NCBI GenBank assembly: GCA_016218715.1
Contig: JACRDG010000089.1
Location: 62,001-126,000 of the forward strand
Direction: 5' to 3'
Length of the DNA stretch: 64,000 bases
Source of the DNA: Desulfomonile tiedjei
Lineage (GTDB): Bacteria > Desulfobacterota > Desulfomonilia > Desulfomonilales > Desulfomonilaceae
Shown: positions 26,345 to 35,606 of the stretch, piece after piece
Layout: each line of letters opens with the position of its first letter
Position numbering within the stretch: the first letter of the stretch is position 1
Made by a program: the position numbers and the translations under genes
Notes under the pieces: generated by a model
Database searches by the model: none
Told to the model about the DNA's origin: nothing
What the model saw: only the letters and a program-made list of their open reading frames with translations

Positions 26345-28027
26345 ATGACAGACACGACGCCAGAGAGACAGGAGACGGCAGGGGGAAGGAGGAGCAACGA
26401 ACCTCCCGAAACCCAAGGAGCGAGCCTCCGAATTCTCCTGGATCAGTTGCCCGACGTGGTGTTTTCCCTGGACTGCGCGGGCAGATTCATGTTCGTCAAT
26501 GCGAAGGCGGAGGAATCACTGGGGCGGGAGATCGGGGAGATCCTCGGAACGCGGCTCTCCGACTATGCTGTCAGCGGAGATAGACCCTTGGCAAGGAGCC
26601 TTCTCAAGGCCGGACAGGGAACTGTCTGGGACCGGGAGCTGGACATTCGGGCTGCGAACGGGGTGCAGAAACACGTGCGTATCAGATGCGTGGCCACGTT
26701 CGATCGCGGGGGTGAGAAGACCGGATACGCGGGGGTGATGCGTGACCGAACCGCTCAGCGTAAGCTGGAGGAGGAGGTCAAGAAGTACCAGCAGTCGCTG
26801 AAGGAGTCTGAAGAACGCCATCGACGTCTCGTGGAAGAATTGCCGGACGTCCTCTTTCAGCTCGATTTCGCAGGGAGGTTTACGTATCTCAACTCACGGG
26901 CTGCGGAGCTGCTCGGGTACCCGGTTTCCCAGATGCTCATGACATCCCTGAGGGAGTATGCCGCGCCCGAGTACAGGACCCTGGCCGATTCCGTCATTCG
27001 TGCCGAGCCGGGCAGCGTCTGGGACGAGCAGATGGCACTCGTGGACGCCAAGGAAGAGAGGCGCTGGGTCCGGATACGGTGCAAAGCTTGTCTGGACCGA
27101 CAGGGACGAATGGTCGGATTCGAGGGGACGATTCGCGACCGGACCGCCACGAAGAGACTGGAAGAAGATCTGATGGCCTCCAAACAGGAGATCATGGATA
27201 AGATCAAGATTATTGACGACTTGTACGAGCATATCGTTCAGTCGGAAAAAGCCAAAGCGATTGCGTCGCACACCGCTGAAGTGGCTCATGAACTCAGGCA
27301 ACCGTTGGCTATCATAGGAGGATTTGCTCGGAGGATGGTGAAGCAATTAGGGGCCTGCCACAAGCTCGACCCGGAACAACAGCGTGAGTGTTTCGGGGTC
27401 ATATTGAAGGAAGTGGAGCGACTGGAACGGATATTGGGCGGGCTGGTCGATTTCACGAGCCAGCGCCCCGTGAGCCTTCAAAGCATCGATCCGACGGATG
27501 TAATTGAAAAGGTGCTGCTCCTTTATGAGGAGCTGTTCAGGGAGAAAGACTTGAGGCTCGAGATCGATTTCGGGGCCGAAGTAACCGACGCCTGCATCGA
27601 CCCGGACCGTTTCGAACAGATTGTGAGAAACCTCGTCACGTACGCCGTTGACGTTTCCCCTCGCCGCGGGGTCGTACGCATCGAAACGAAAGCCTTTCAG
27701 CCAAGCGGCAAAGTTCAAGCAGCAGGCGGGTTAAAAGCCTCCGCCTACTTTGAAATGAAAATCCACCACCACGGGCATGCGATCTTGCCGGAGGACCTCC
27801 AGAAGATCTTCGATCCATTCTCCACTACCAAGGATTACGGAGCGGGGATCGGACTCACCATATCCAAGAAGATGGCTGAAGAGCAGAACGGATCGCTTTC
27901 CGTCAAATCCGACGAAACCGGCACGGTCTTCTGCGTTTGGATCCCTCTGAGGCCGGTTGGTGTGTCCTGTCCCGCATCACTTCCGGAAACCGGCGCGGCC
28001 AAGAGTGCCGCCGGGCAAGACACCTGA
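26345..28027 (+). CDS. Cytoplasmic histidine kinase with two PAS domains
   Basis: This 560-residue kinase has PAS1 (~28-140) and PAS2 (~160-275), which are similar to each other (LPDVVFSLDCAGRF versus LPDVLFQLDFAGRF). The dimerisation H-box is AEVAHELRQPL (His315) and an ATPase domain follows. The N-box is somewhat degenerate (IVRNLVTYAVDVS), while the G2 region AGIGLTISKK is kept. No transmembrane segment is seen, so it senses an internal signal, perhaps redox or a bound cofactor. It is cotranscribed with the single-domain regulator. Confidence 0.9.
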   Translation: MTDTTPERQETAGGRRSNEPPETQGASLRILLDQLPDVVFSLDCAGRFMFVNAKAEESLGREIGEILGTRLSDYAVSGDRPLARSLLKAGQGTVWDRELDIRAANGVQKHVRIRCVATFDRGGEKTGYAGVMRDRTAQRKLEEEVKKYQQSLKESEERHRRLVEELPDVLFQLDFAGRFTYLNSRAAELLGYPVSQMLMTSLREYAAPEYRTLADSVIRAEPGSVWDEQMALVDAKEERRWVRIRCKACLDRQGRMVGFEGTIRDRTATKRLEEDLMASKQEIMDKIKIIDDLYEHIVQSEKAKAIASHTAEVAHELRQPLAIIGGFARRMVKQLGACHKLDPEQQRECFGVILKEVERLERILGGLVDFTSQRPVSLQSIDPTDVIEKVLLLYEELFREKDLRLEIDFGAEVTDACIDPDRFEQIVRNLVTYAVDVSPRRGVVRIETKAFQPSGKVQAAGGLKASAYFEMKIHHHGHAILPEDLQKIFDPFSTTKDYGAGIGLTISKKMAEEQNGSLSVKSDETGTVFCVWIPLRPVGVSCPASLPETGAAKSAAGQDT

Positions 28028-28115
28028 AATCCTCGGACGTCGCGATAACCCTCAGCACTCATCGCTATCCGTTTGGGATACTGAAATGGGATTCCGAGGG
28101 AGGTTCGCAATCGTG

Positions 28116-29162
28116 CTAAAACCATGACTTGTGGGTCCAGATATCCTGTTCCAGATGTCTCTTGTCCTCCTGGAGCATCAGGTACATGGACGCGTTCTGG
28201 ATCGCCAATCCGCCCTGATCCGCTACAGCTTCGACGAGCTTTATCATGTCCTCAGGGAATTCTCTCTTCACCCCGCTACAGAGCTTCATCATCCCGATGA
28301 CCTCCTCCCCGGACTGAATCGGCACGGCCAGGACCGAGGCAATCCCTTCCTTTAGGGCCTCTTTCCGGTACTGGACGCGGGGATCGGTCGCTATATCGTT
28401 GATGACCACCGAGGTTCCCTGGAGGGCCTCGATTACGCCGCCTCGCGCGGACAACGGCCCTTTGGCGAGGAACTCCTCACTCAAGCCGTAGCTTGCCACA
28501 AGATCGAGGGTGCGGCTGTCTTTGTTCAGCAGGCGAATGGTGACCCCTTTCATGCCGAAGGCTTCGGCCACGTCCGCGGTGAGTATGTGCAAAATGTGCT
28601 TTATGTCGAGGCTGGAGTTTATTGTCCGGGCCAGATCGTGAAAGAGTTCGACGTTGTCGTTGATCCGCTTGAACAACCGCGCCCGCTGGATGGCGATGCC
28701 TCCCGCCTCGGCCAGCGCTCTCAGGAAATCCGCCTCATCTTTGGTGAAGTCTCTCGGCACGCCGGAGTAGAGCGAGAGCACGCCGATCGCCTTGTCGCTG
28801 ACAATGACCGGCACCACCAGGATCGAGGCGATCCCCTCGGCCTTTTTCTCTTCGTGATTCTGCAGCCTGGGATCGGTGGCGGCGTCGTGGATGGACAGGT
28901 ATCCTCCTGTCAGGACCGTTTCCACCACCCTTCGAGCCTGCATGGGAGAAGAATGAAGGTAGTTGTGCGACAATCCCTTCTGGGCCATCGGCACAAAGAC
29001 ATCTTGCTCTTCATCGGCCAGGAAAAGACAGGATGCCTTTCCGCTCATGGTCTCGATCGCGCTGGTCACGATCAGGTCCAACAGTTCTGCCTGACCGAGA
29101 GTAGTGCCGAATGCGTTGCTCACTCTGCAAAAAGCCTTGAAGTAATCGGTTTCGCCAGTCAT
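28116..29162 (-). CDS. Protein with two GAF domains
   Basis: The 348-residue protein consists of two GAF domains (~15-160 and ~175-330) that resemble each other (GIASILVVPVIVSDKAIGVLSLYSG and GIASVLAVPIQSGEEVIGMMKLCSG, each split by several residues). It has no kinase, cyclase or DNA-binding output, so it is an orphan sensor or regulatory partner. It follows phaC by 48 bp on the same strand and its start has GAGGAG about 8 bases upstream, suggesting it belongs to the phaEC transcript. The ligand could be a cyclic nucleotide or small metabolite. Confidence 0.85.
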   Translation of the reverse strand: MTGETDYFKAFCRVSNAFGTTLGQAELLDLIVTSAIETMSGKASCLFLADEEQDVFVPMAQKGLSHNYLHSSPMQARRVVETVLTGGYLSIHDAATDPRLQNHEEKKAEGIASILVVPVIVSDKAIGVLSLYSGVPRDFTKDEADFLRALAEAGGIAIQRARLFKRINDNVELFHDLARTINSSLDIKHILHILTADVAEAFGMKGVTIRLLNKDSRTLDLVASYGLSEEFLAKGPLSARGGVIEALQGTSVVINDIATDPRVQYRKEALKEGIASVLAVPIQSGEEVIGMMKLCSGVKREFPEDMIKLVEAVADQGGLAIQNASMYLMLQEDKRHLEQDIWTHKSWF

Positions 29163-29210
29163 TCTTCGTCTCCTCGCTCGTCGGTATCCCTTCGGCCGCG
29201 GGCGTGTCGC

Positions 29211-30365
29211 CTAAATCATTGCCGGCACGGCTTCGGCTTGGGCGGCTACACCTCCCATGACGATCTCTTTCTCCTCGGGTATCTCGGCGGTATCTCTCTG
29301 CTGGAGCCATTTTACTATCTTGGGTGCGAACTCCTTCTGGCATTTCCCGCTCACGTAGATTCCAATGTGTCCGGTATCGAGGCGCACGTCCTCCGTATCG
29401 GTGCTGCCGACGCGGCTGGTAAGCAGTTCGCAGGCGCCGGGTGGTACGAGGTGGTCGAAGCTCCCGTAAAAGTTCAGCACGGGCATGGTGATCTTCCCGA
29501 GATCGACCCGCCGGTCCCCAATCTCGAGCCTGTTCTTGATCAGGAGGTTCTGCTGGTACAAGTCCTTAATAAACTGGCGGAACGTTTCTCCCGGCACGTC
29601 CGGGCTGTCAAATATCCATTTTTCCATGCGGACGAAGTTTTCCACAAACGATCTGTCGTCCATGTGTTCCAGGAACCCCACGTACTTGTCAATCACCAGG
29701 CGGGCAGGATTCAAGAGGAGGAACCCGAAATTCATCATATCTCCCGGCATGTTGCCGAACGCGTCAACCAAGCGGTCCACGTCGAGGTGTCTCATCCAGA
29801 TATGCAGCAGCCCCTCGTCGGTATCGAAGTTCGTCGGGGTAACCGTCGTGATCAGGTTCTTGACTTTGTCCGGATGCAGAGCCGAATAGATGACGGAAAA
29901 AGTGCCGCCCATGCAGATGCCCATGAGGTTGATCGTGGGAACCTTGTGCTTTTTCCTGACAAAGTCCACGACATTGTCCATGTACCCATTCACGTGGTCG
30001 TCGATGGTCAGGAACTTGTCTTTGCGCGTGGGGTATCCCCAGTCGATCATGTATAGGTCTATCCCGGATTTCAGGAACGTCTGTACCACGCTCCTCCCAG
30101 GTTGGAGATCGAGCATGGTTTCCCGATTGATCAGGGCGTAAACGACGAGAAGCGGCGTTTTGAACCGAGTCTCCGCGATCGGGTAGTAGTGCTTCAGCTT
30201 CACCCGATCTTCCTGATAGACGACCTCGTACGGGGTCGTCGCTATGTCCGTGTGCAGAGGTTCGAGAAATACGTCGGAAGCCTTTTGAACCTTTTCCTGC
30301 GCCTTTTCCGCATCCTCAGCCAAACTCGCCAGAATAAGATCCACTCGAATTTTTGACTGCGTCAT
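29211..30365 (-). CDS. phaC: Class III poly(3-hydroxyalkanoate) synthase subunit PhaC
   Basis: The ATG at 30365 (MTQSKIRVD) follows GGGGG by 7 bases, giving 384 residues, in the usual class III range. The lipase-like box GICMGG carries the nucleophile Cys151. The acid is Asp in FYGSFDHLVPP and the base is His in LDTGHIG. It polymerises hydroxyacyl-CoA into storage polyester together with PhaE, encoded immediately upstream. No phaA, phaB or phasin gene is in the window, so monomer supply comes from elsewhere. Confidence 0.94.
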   Translation of the reverse strand: MTQSKIRVDLILASLAEDAEKAQEKVQKASDVFLEPLHTDIATTPYEVVYQEDRVKLKHYYPIAETRFKTPLLVVYALINRETMLDLQPGRSVVQTFLKSGIDLYMIDWGYPTRKDKFLTIDDHVNGYMDNVVDFVRKKHKVPTINLMGICMGGTFSVIYSALHPDKVKNLITTVTPTNFDTDEGLLHIWMRHLDVDRLVDAFGNMPGDMMNFGFLLLNPARLVIDKYVGFLEHMDDRSFVENFVRMEKWIFDSPDVPGETFRQFIKDLYQQNLLIKNRLEIGDRRVDLGKITMPVLNFYGSFDHLVPPGACELLTSRVGSTDTEDVRLDTGHIGIYVSGKCQKEFAPKIVKWLQQRDTAEIPEEKEIVMGGVAAQAEAVPAMI

Positions 30366-30426
30366 TATGCATCCCCCTTCTATCAGTAGCTTGGGGAGCG
30401 GATCGACCAAGGTATGTGCTATTCAG

Positions 30427-31350
30427 TCAATCGGGTTTCTCAGTTGCGGTCGCTCCGTTCCCGTCCTGGTTCTTTTCGAGTGCCTTGATTCTCTTCTTTA
30501 GGAGGTAAATTTCTCGGTAAAGTTCGTCCATCTCCTTCTGGCTGGGCACCGGGAGGGCTTGCATTGCATCCTGCAGAATCTCCTGCCTGGCCACCATATA
30601 GTCTCCCAGCGAATCCAGGATCCTCCTGAGAGTCTGGTTGTATTCCGGTGACTTGAAGAGGGTCATGTAGTGACCTTCCAGGATCTTCACCCAGATGCGA
30701 TAGTATTCTTTCGTTTTTTCCGGCAGCTCACCTCCTTCGGCCATTTGGGCTACCTGGTCTTGCAGGACTTTGAAGGACTTCTCCACGGGCAGGTAGAGGA
30801 GGGAAAAAAACTCGGCCATGGTCGTCTGGAAGATCTGGAACTTGTCCGCTCCTTGACTCAGTCGTTCCTGGTACGCACGGGTCAGTCCCAGTTGCGGAAC
30901 ATTGAGGAACTGCCTGAACTCACGCTCGTATATCTCGCGCCAGACCTTGAAGACATCTCGGTCTATGTCCTCATACTTGTATGCAGCGGTCGATTTTCCT
31001 ATGCGGCCGGCACGGTCCACCCATTCCCGCTGCATGTGGAAAAGTCCCTCCCATACAGGCTTTATAAGTTTAGACGCGATCTCGGGAAACGCGGCGATCC
31101 CGCGCATGGCCCCTTCGATCCCCTCGGGCTTCTCCATCACGGATGCCAGAACCTGGAACGACCTGAACATCGCTTCGTACGACTCCTGCATCCGGCCCGA
31201 TTGTGCGGCCCGGGAAGGGTCGGTGTTGCTCCCTTCGTCCGTCGCATGCGGCCAGAGCCGCATGGACGATTGCCAGAATTCCGAGGTGGCGTCCAACCAC
31301 ATTTCCAGGAGCGACTTAGTGCCGGCGTTACTCTGTCGGTCTTCGGTCAT
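30427..31350 (-). CDS. phaE: Class III PHA synthase subunit PhaE
   Basis: This 307-residue protein is the non-catalytic partner of class III PhaC. It is largely helical, with Trp/Phe-rich N-terminal residues (MWLDATSEFWQSSMRLW) and a C-terminal coiled coil (EMDELYREIYLLKKRIKALE). It has no enzyme motif, as expected. It lies 61 bp before phaC. The ATG at 31350 has a weak GGGTG-type ribosome binding site, and a sigma-54 consensus sits only 15 bp upstream, so the transcription start relative to this codon is unclear. Confidence 0.88.
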   Translation of the reverse strand: MTEDRQSNAGTKSLLEMWLDATSEFWQSSMRLWPHATDEGSNTDPSRAAQSGRMQESYEAMFRSFQVLASVMEKPEGIEGAMRGIAAFPEIASKLIKPVWEGLFHMQREWVDRAGRIGKSTAAYKYEDIDRDVFKVWREIYEREFRQFLNVPQLGLTRAYQERLSQGADKFQIFQTTMAEFFSLLYLPVEKSFKVLQDQVAQMAEGGELPEKTKEYYRIWVKILEGHYMTLFKSPEYNQTLRRILDSLGDYMVARQEILQDAMQALPVPSQKEMDELYREIYLLKKRIKALEKNQDGNGATATEKPD

Positions 31351-31788
31351 TATTCACCCCGCCCAGCAATTTTGGTGCCTGCCATGCCGCCGTCTCCCAG
31401 ACAGACGGCCATCCAATGGGCCGTTCCCCGCGGCAGCCCCTGTGGAAGGTACAACGAAGCATGTAAGTGGCAGCGGCCACGGAGCGAGCAGCGCATGGCG
31501 TCGAGTGAAGGGATAAAGGTCACTTTCATAGGAATCCGTTCCGATCATCGGTCGATTCCCGAAGGAGTTTGACGGTCTGGCCGCCCTGTGTCTGAAAAAG
31601 AGCAGATAATCCCCCATGTTATGGATCTATGTTGACCGCCGGAGTACAGAATGTCAAACAAAAAAAGACTGGTGGAAGCGGCCGGAAAATAGATCAACTA
31701 TCTCAAGTGATTACCAGCAAAGGGATTCCGCAGTGCCGAAGCGGCCGGCGGCCTCTCGGAGGCCTGTCATCATCAAATGCACTCACGA
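31351..31788. other. Spacer between phaE and the PAS protein
   Basis: No gene was seen apart from the sigma-54 match at 31365. A GGCCTC/GAGGCC hairpin with a 3-base loop (31752-31766) near the end of the PAS gene has no U-run. Confidence 0.5.
31365..31380 (-). promoter_or_regulatory. Sigma-54 consensus very close to the phaE start
   Basis: The minus strand reads AGGCACCAAAATTGCT with correct GG-N10-GC spacing. A transcript from it would begin about 4 nt before the proposed phaE ATG, so either the mRNA is nearly leaderless or the match is fortuitous. Confidence 0.4.
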
Positions 31789-32841
31789 TCAGAGGGGGTC
31801 GGAGGGCACCAGTTCTGCGGTAGAAGGAGGGAGGGGTTTGCACGTCACGAGATAGTCCCCGTCGGGCAGCTTCACCGATCGGAACGCCACGGTAATTCGA
31901 TCCCCCTCTCTGAGGACGACCTCGAACGTTCGCAGTTCTCTCTCGCGGCCGTCGTTGACGCTGATGGCTTCCAGCCATTCCAGGACGGTTCCGTACGTCC
32001 TGTCGGTTTCCGGAAGAATTCTCGTGAACCACTCGGTTCCGTGCGGGAGGCTTTCCGAGTGCCAGCCGAACAGTTCTTTGAATTTGCCGTTCAGATAACG
32101 GAAGCCTCCTTCGGTGTCGATGACCGCTACGCCGAAGGGGATCTGTTCGGTCAACGCGTCGAATTTCCGTCTTGCATCGCGCAGGCTCTCTCGAGTACGT
32201 TCGTGCCGCGTGAGTTCTTTCTCAAGCCTGTCGGCGGTCGCCATCCGTTCCTCGGAGCTGTCCGACGCGAGTTTTTCCAGTTCCTCGAGCTTGCGCCTGA
32301 TCTGCTTCCAATCTCGCTGGTTGAGCAGGAGCTGGGTCCTCTCGGATGTGAGGTCTTCGACCAGAATCATCGTATATCGGTCCCGGCCGATCCTGATAGA
32401 ACTGAAGTGCAGACGACCCCACACTTTCTTAGTTTCAAATTCGAGGATCCCGTCTGCCACGTGCGGTTTTCGGGTTGAAAATACCCGTCTCAGGAGCAAC
32501 TGGGCTTTTTCCGCGTTGCGGGGTCGCGGGACGAGGGTAGCGAAAGGAACACCGCGCACTTTGTCATAATTGGGACTTATCTTACCGCAGGCGCGGTTGA
32601 CGAAGACGACCGAGTAGGAACCGTCCACCAGAAGCGTCGGAATCGGCAGAGCGTCCAGGAGCTTTCCGAAAGCTTCTATTGCGAGGATCCCCAGATCGAA
32701 GCTGCCGGAAGAGGTCAAGTCCGACGAAAACCATTGGTCGAGATCGACGGTTTGCGTACAAAGCTCGGTCTCGTCAGGAAGGGGCTCCGCGCACATGACA
32801 TGTTCCGGTGTGCTGGATACCTCGATTTCTTTGTCGATCAT
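31789..32841 (-). CDS. PAS-coiled-coil-PAS protein without output domain
   Basis: The ATG at 32841 (MIDKEIEV) follows AGGGACAGAGGA and gives about 350 residues; a GTG at 32868 is an alternative. PAS1 spans ~60-170, a heptad-like helix ~170-230 (NQRDWKQIRRKLEELEKL) and PAS2 ~230-345 (GVAVIDTEGGFRYLNGKFKELFGW). There is no kinase, cyclase, GGDEF or DNA-binding domain. It may sense a signal and act on a neighbour. The gene directly upstream on the same strand is the cNMP-AAA+-polyferredoxin fusion, 94 bp away. Confidence 0.8.
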   Translation of the reverse strand: MIDKEIEVSSTPEHVMCAEPLPDETELCTQTVDLDQWFSSDLTSSGSFDLGILAIEAFGKLLDALPIPTLLVDGSYSVVFVNRACGKISPNYDKVRGVPFATLVPRPRNAEKAQLLLRRVFSTRKPHVADGILEFETKKVWGRLHFSSIRIGRDRYTMILVEDLTSERTQLLLNQRDWKQIRRKLEELEKLASDSSEERMATADRLEKELTRHERTRESLRDARRKFDALTEQIPFGVAVIDTEGGFRYLNGKFKELFGWHSESLPHGTEWFTRILPETDRTYGTVLEWLEAISVNDGRERELRTFEVVLREGDRITVAFRSVKLPDGDYLVTCKPLPPSTAELVPSDPL

Positions 32842-32935
32842 TCCTCTGTCCCTTAGAATGCGCCACACCTGGACATCCTATGGTAATTTGTAACATTTCG
32901 GTCACAGTTCGTCAAGCCCGGACTGGCTCCCGATC

Positions 32936-35566
32936 CTACTGATAGAAAGCAGACTGGATACCCTCCAAGATCAAGGCCGCCATGATGGCTGCCGCTGCCG
33001 CATGCGGGAGCGATCCGAGCAGTGAGCGAACAAGCCCCTTTTGACTTGCTCGTCCCAGGCGGTAGACGATCATGAGGGTCCATGCCAAACCGGCAACCAC
33101 GAGCAGTACCTGCACGAAATGTGTGGTGGTGGGAGGAACTACGATCACCAGGTTCCGAAAGACCTCCATGCCGAGGGTCTGGCTCAGCAGGGCGGGCAAC
33201 TGAACCCCCAGATGAAGTAGGTAGTAGGTATGAAAGGCCATGAAGGAGGTCAGGGCTAACGGAATCAAAGCCAGGCCGTGACGGCAATAGTTTTCCTCGA
33301 AGGCATTGCCGTGAACCTTGCTGGAGACCGCTGATACGACCACCATCATAGCGTTCATGGCCAAGAGCATTCCCAGAAATACGATCGTGAAGTTGCCGAT
33401 CGGCTGGAACGGGAGGACAGCCATCAAGCGCCCCCACAGAGGGGCCTTGCTCAGCATTTCGCTCAGCAGGCCTCCGATCATGCCGATGACCAGAAACGCC
33501 GTACCAGTATTGGCCCTGCGCATCTCCCAGATCTCTCTGGCCGGAATACGGAGATTCAGGGCTATTGCGTCGTGCGGGCAGTTCTTGACACAGATGCCGC
33601 AGAGTTTGCACACGCGATTGCTGTCAAGTCTCGGCACGGTCTGACCGAAGGGACACCCGGGCCGGTCCCCTGTCCCGGTGTAGCACTCGGTGGATCGGCA
33701 ATGGGTCATGCATACGCTCCGATCCGCACGCAATTCCACGATCGACGCCTTGGCCGCAACGCCGACCATCCCACCCATCCCGCACAGATGTTGACACCAC
33801 GTCTCCCGCTCGAATATGACCGCGGCAGCAATAGCGGACCCGAGCATCGCAAGCAACAGGAACCCAAGATTGGCAGGCGAATCCCTGATCTTCGTGGCGG
33901 TCTCGAACCAGATTACGGACAGTACGGCCGCGGCGATGAGAAAATCGCTCCGCTCCTTGAGGAAATCCGGGAAAGGCAATTCGAAGGAGACGACCTTCTT
34001 CGCGAGGCGACTCAGGGCGGCGATAGGACACAGCGAGCACCAGAAACGAGCCCACAAGAACGCGCCCAGGATCAGACCGGGCCAACCCACAGCCCAGGCA
34101 AAAAGCGCGGCAGGGTTGTTCATGGGGTCCGCGGGGCCGAGAAACAAGAGCGCCACCACGATGAGAAAGAGCGGCACCGCTGCGCTCTGGAGGATCGCCG
34201 GATAGAGCGGGCTCAACAGCACTCTCTTGATCGGTTTGAACTTGAGGAGATTGTACTTGCCTCGACTGTCTGCCGTCTTGAGATCGAAGTAAAGGTCCTT
34301 CGGTCTGAGCACTCCTCCCATAGAGATGAGAACCGCTCGCCTGAGTGTGTTGGCAAGCTCCATGTCGTTCCCCGGCCAAGAATGCGCGACCAATAGGCGG
34401 CGGGTTTCTTCCGGGACTTCCACCATGCCTTTGCCGAACTCCTTGCTGTACTTGCCGACGTAGTGGTCGATCAGGTCGGGTATTTCTCCGCAGCGGTTCC
34501 TCAAAGGCGGAATCGCGATGGATCGCTCGGAAAGGCCATGGATCAGTGGGTATTGCGCTCCGTCGATCTCCACGGGGGGGTACCGAGTGGTGAGGATGAG
34601 TCGCAGCCTCGCCTTTATCGAAGCGCTGCCGCGGAATCGTCGAAAGGTACCAGTCTTGATCACGGTGACCAGTGCCTCTTGCACGGCGCGGGTGAGGAGA
34701 TGAGCGCCCCGAATCAGGAGGGTACCTTCCTCGCTCAGGTCCAGGTAACCCGGAACCTCTCGCGTTGTCCCGTCGTGGGTTATCTCTTCCGAACCGAACA
34801 GGAGACGCATTTGTCCCGCGGTCGCGTCTGCGTCGGGTTGGTCGGGTTCCCGGTCGGGGTAGCGGACGAAGCGTTGCGCGCGCGGGCTGAAGAGATCGAG
34901 CTGGAGAAATATCCCCTTGTAATCTTGGCTCTCACCATAGATCGAGTGCGCGACGTACTCTTTGCCCACCCCACTCTCCCCGACTATCAGCACCGGTCCG
35001 TCGGTGTGAGCCAACTCCTCAACGCGAGCGGTCAGGCGGCTGCGAACGTAATCGCTGAGGACATAGTCGGGAAACACGCGCTCTTGGGGGCTAATGAGTG
35101 ACTGGAGCAATTGTTTCTTGCGGCGGCTTTCAAACAAGGTTCGGTGAAGTCGCATTATCCGGTCGGTCAGGTCATCGACCAGCCTGGACGAAAGCTCCGG
35201 ATAACCCGCCAGAAGATCCCGGAAGCGCTCCGCAGAGATCTCGAGCACCTCGCTTCGCTGAGCAGCGACCAGCGCAGCGTCGGGCCAGGAAAGGTCCGCG
35301 CCGACGAAACGGGTACCGCCGAAGAGGTCCCAGGGGCCCAGATGGTCCACCGCGACCTCGCGATGATCCCGGTCCTGCACCAGGACGGTCGCGGCGCCGG
35401 AAACCATGAGCCACACTCGCTCGTGGCCCTCGTTGGAGACCGCGATCAACGCTCCCGCCTCGTGTTGCCGTACAACCCCCGCCTGAAACAGGAGGTGCTG
35501 AAGGTCTTCAGGAAAAGGCTCGGGCGGCCTTGCCGACCTATCGCTGTGGCTGGAGATCCTGGTCAT
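32936..35566 (-). CDS. Fusion of cNMP-binding domain, degenerate sigma-54-type AAA+ domain and membrane polyferredoxin
   Basis: From the ATG at 35566 the protein has 876 residues (GTG at 35578 is an alternative; neither has a clear ribosome binding site). Residues ~20-130 form a CRP-like cyclic-nucleotide-binding domain. Residues ~165-430 are an NtrC-type AAA+ domain with Walker A GESGVGKE (196-203), but the GAFTGA loop is absent (LLFGSEEITHDGTTR at 255-269) and Walker B Asp-Glu is replaced (TLLIRGAH). From ~450 there are about eight membrane segments of NapH/CcoG type with WCSLCP (510-513), WCQHLCG (591-595), Cys619/623/628/638 and a [4Fe-4S] motif CKLCGICVKNCP (653-663). It may couple a cytosolic signal to membrane electron flow. 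A nucleotide cyclase gene lies just upstream, divergent. Confidence 0.88.
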   Translation of the reverse strand: MTRISSHSDRSARPPEPFPEDLQHLLFQAGVVRQHEAGALIAVSNEGHERVWLMVSGAATVLVQDRDHREVAVDHLGPWDLFGGTRFVGADLSWPDAALVAAQRSEVLEISAERFRDLLAGYPELSSRLVDDLTDRIMRLHRTLFESRRKKQLLQSLISPQERVFPDYVLSDYVRSRLTARVEELAHTDGPVLIVGESGVGKEYVAHSIYGESQDYKGIFLQLDLFSPRAQRFVRYPDREPDQPDADATAGQMRLLFGSEEITHDGTTREVPGYLDLSEEGTLLIRGAHLLTRAVQEALVTVIKTGTFRRFRGSASIKARLRLILTTRYPPVEIDGAQYPLIHGLSERSIAIPPLRNRCGEIPDLIDHYVGKYSKEFGKGMVEVPEETRRLLVAHSWPGNDMELANTLRRAVLISMGGVLRPKDLYFDLKTADSRGKYNLLKFKPIKRVLLSPLYPAILQSAAVPLFLIVVALLFLGPADPMNNPAALFAWAVGWPGLILGAFLWARFWCSLCPIAALSRLAKKVVSFELPFPDFLKERSDFLIAAAVLSVIWFETATKIRDSPANLGFLLLAMLGSAIAAAVIFERETWCQHLCGMGGMVGVAAKASIVELRADRSVCMTHCRSTECYTGTGDRPGCPFGQTVPRLDSNRVCKLCGICVKNCPHDAIALNLRIPAREIWEMRRANTGTAFLVIGMIGGLLSEMLSKAPLWGRLMAVLPFQPIGNFTIVFLGMLLAMNAMMVVVSAVSSKVHGNAFEENYCRHGLALIPLALTSFMAFHTYYLLHLGVQLPALLSQTLGMEVFRNLVIVVPPTTTHFVQVLLVVAGLAWTLMIVYRLGRASQKGLVRSLLGSLPHAAAAAIMAALILEGIQSAFYQ

Positions 35567-35606
35567 GAATTGGAGCACGTTCCGATGCGCAGGGAGAGCT
35601 GCGATG

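Noticed and set aside
28587-30056. A 489-codon open frame on the plus strand
   Set aside because: It is the mirror of phaC and the GAF gene. It has no ribosome binding site or family motif, while the minus-strand genes are clearly real.
31616-31855. A 79-codon plus-strand open frame in the spacer after phaE
   Set aside because: No ribosome binding site, and the end overlaps the PAS gene antisense.
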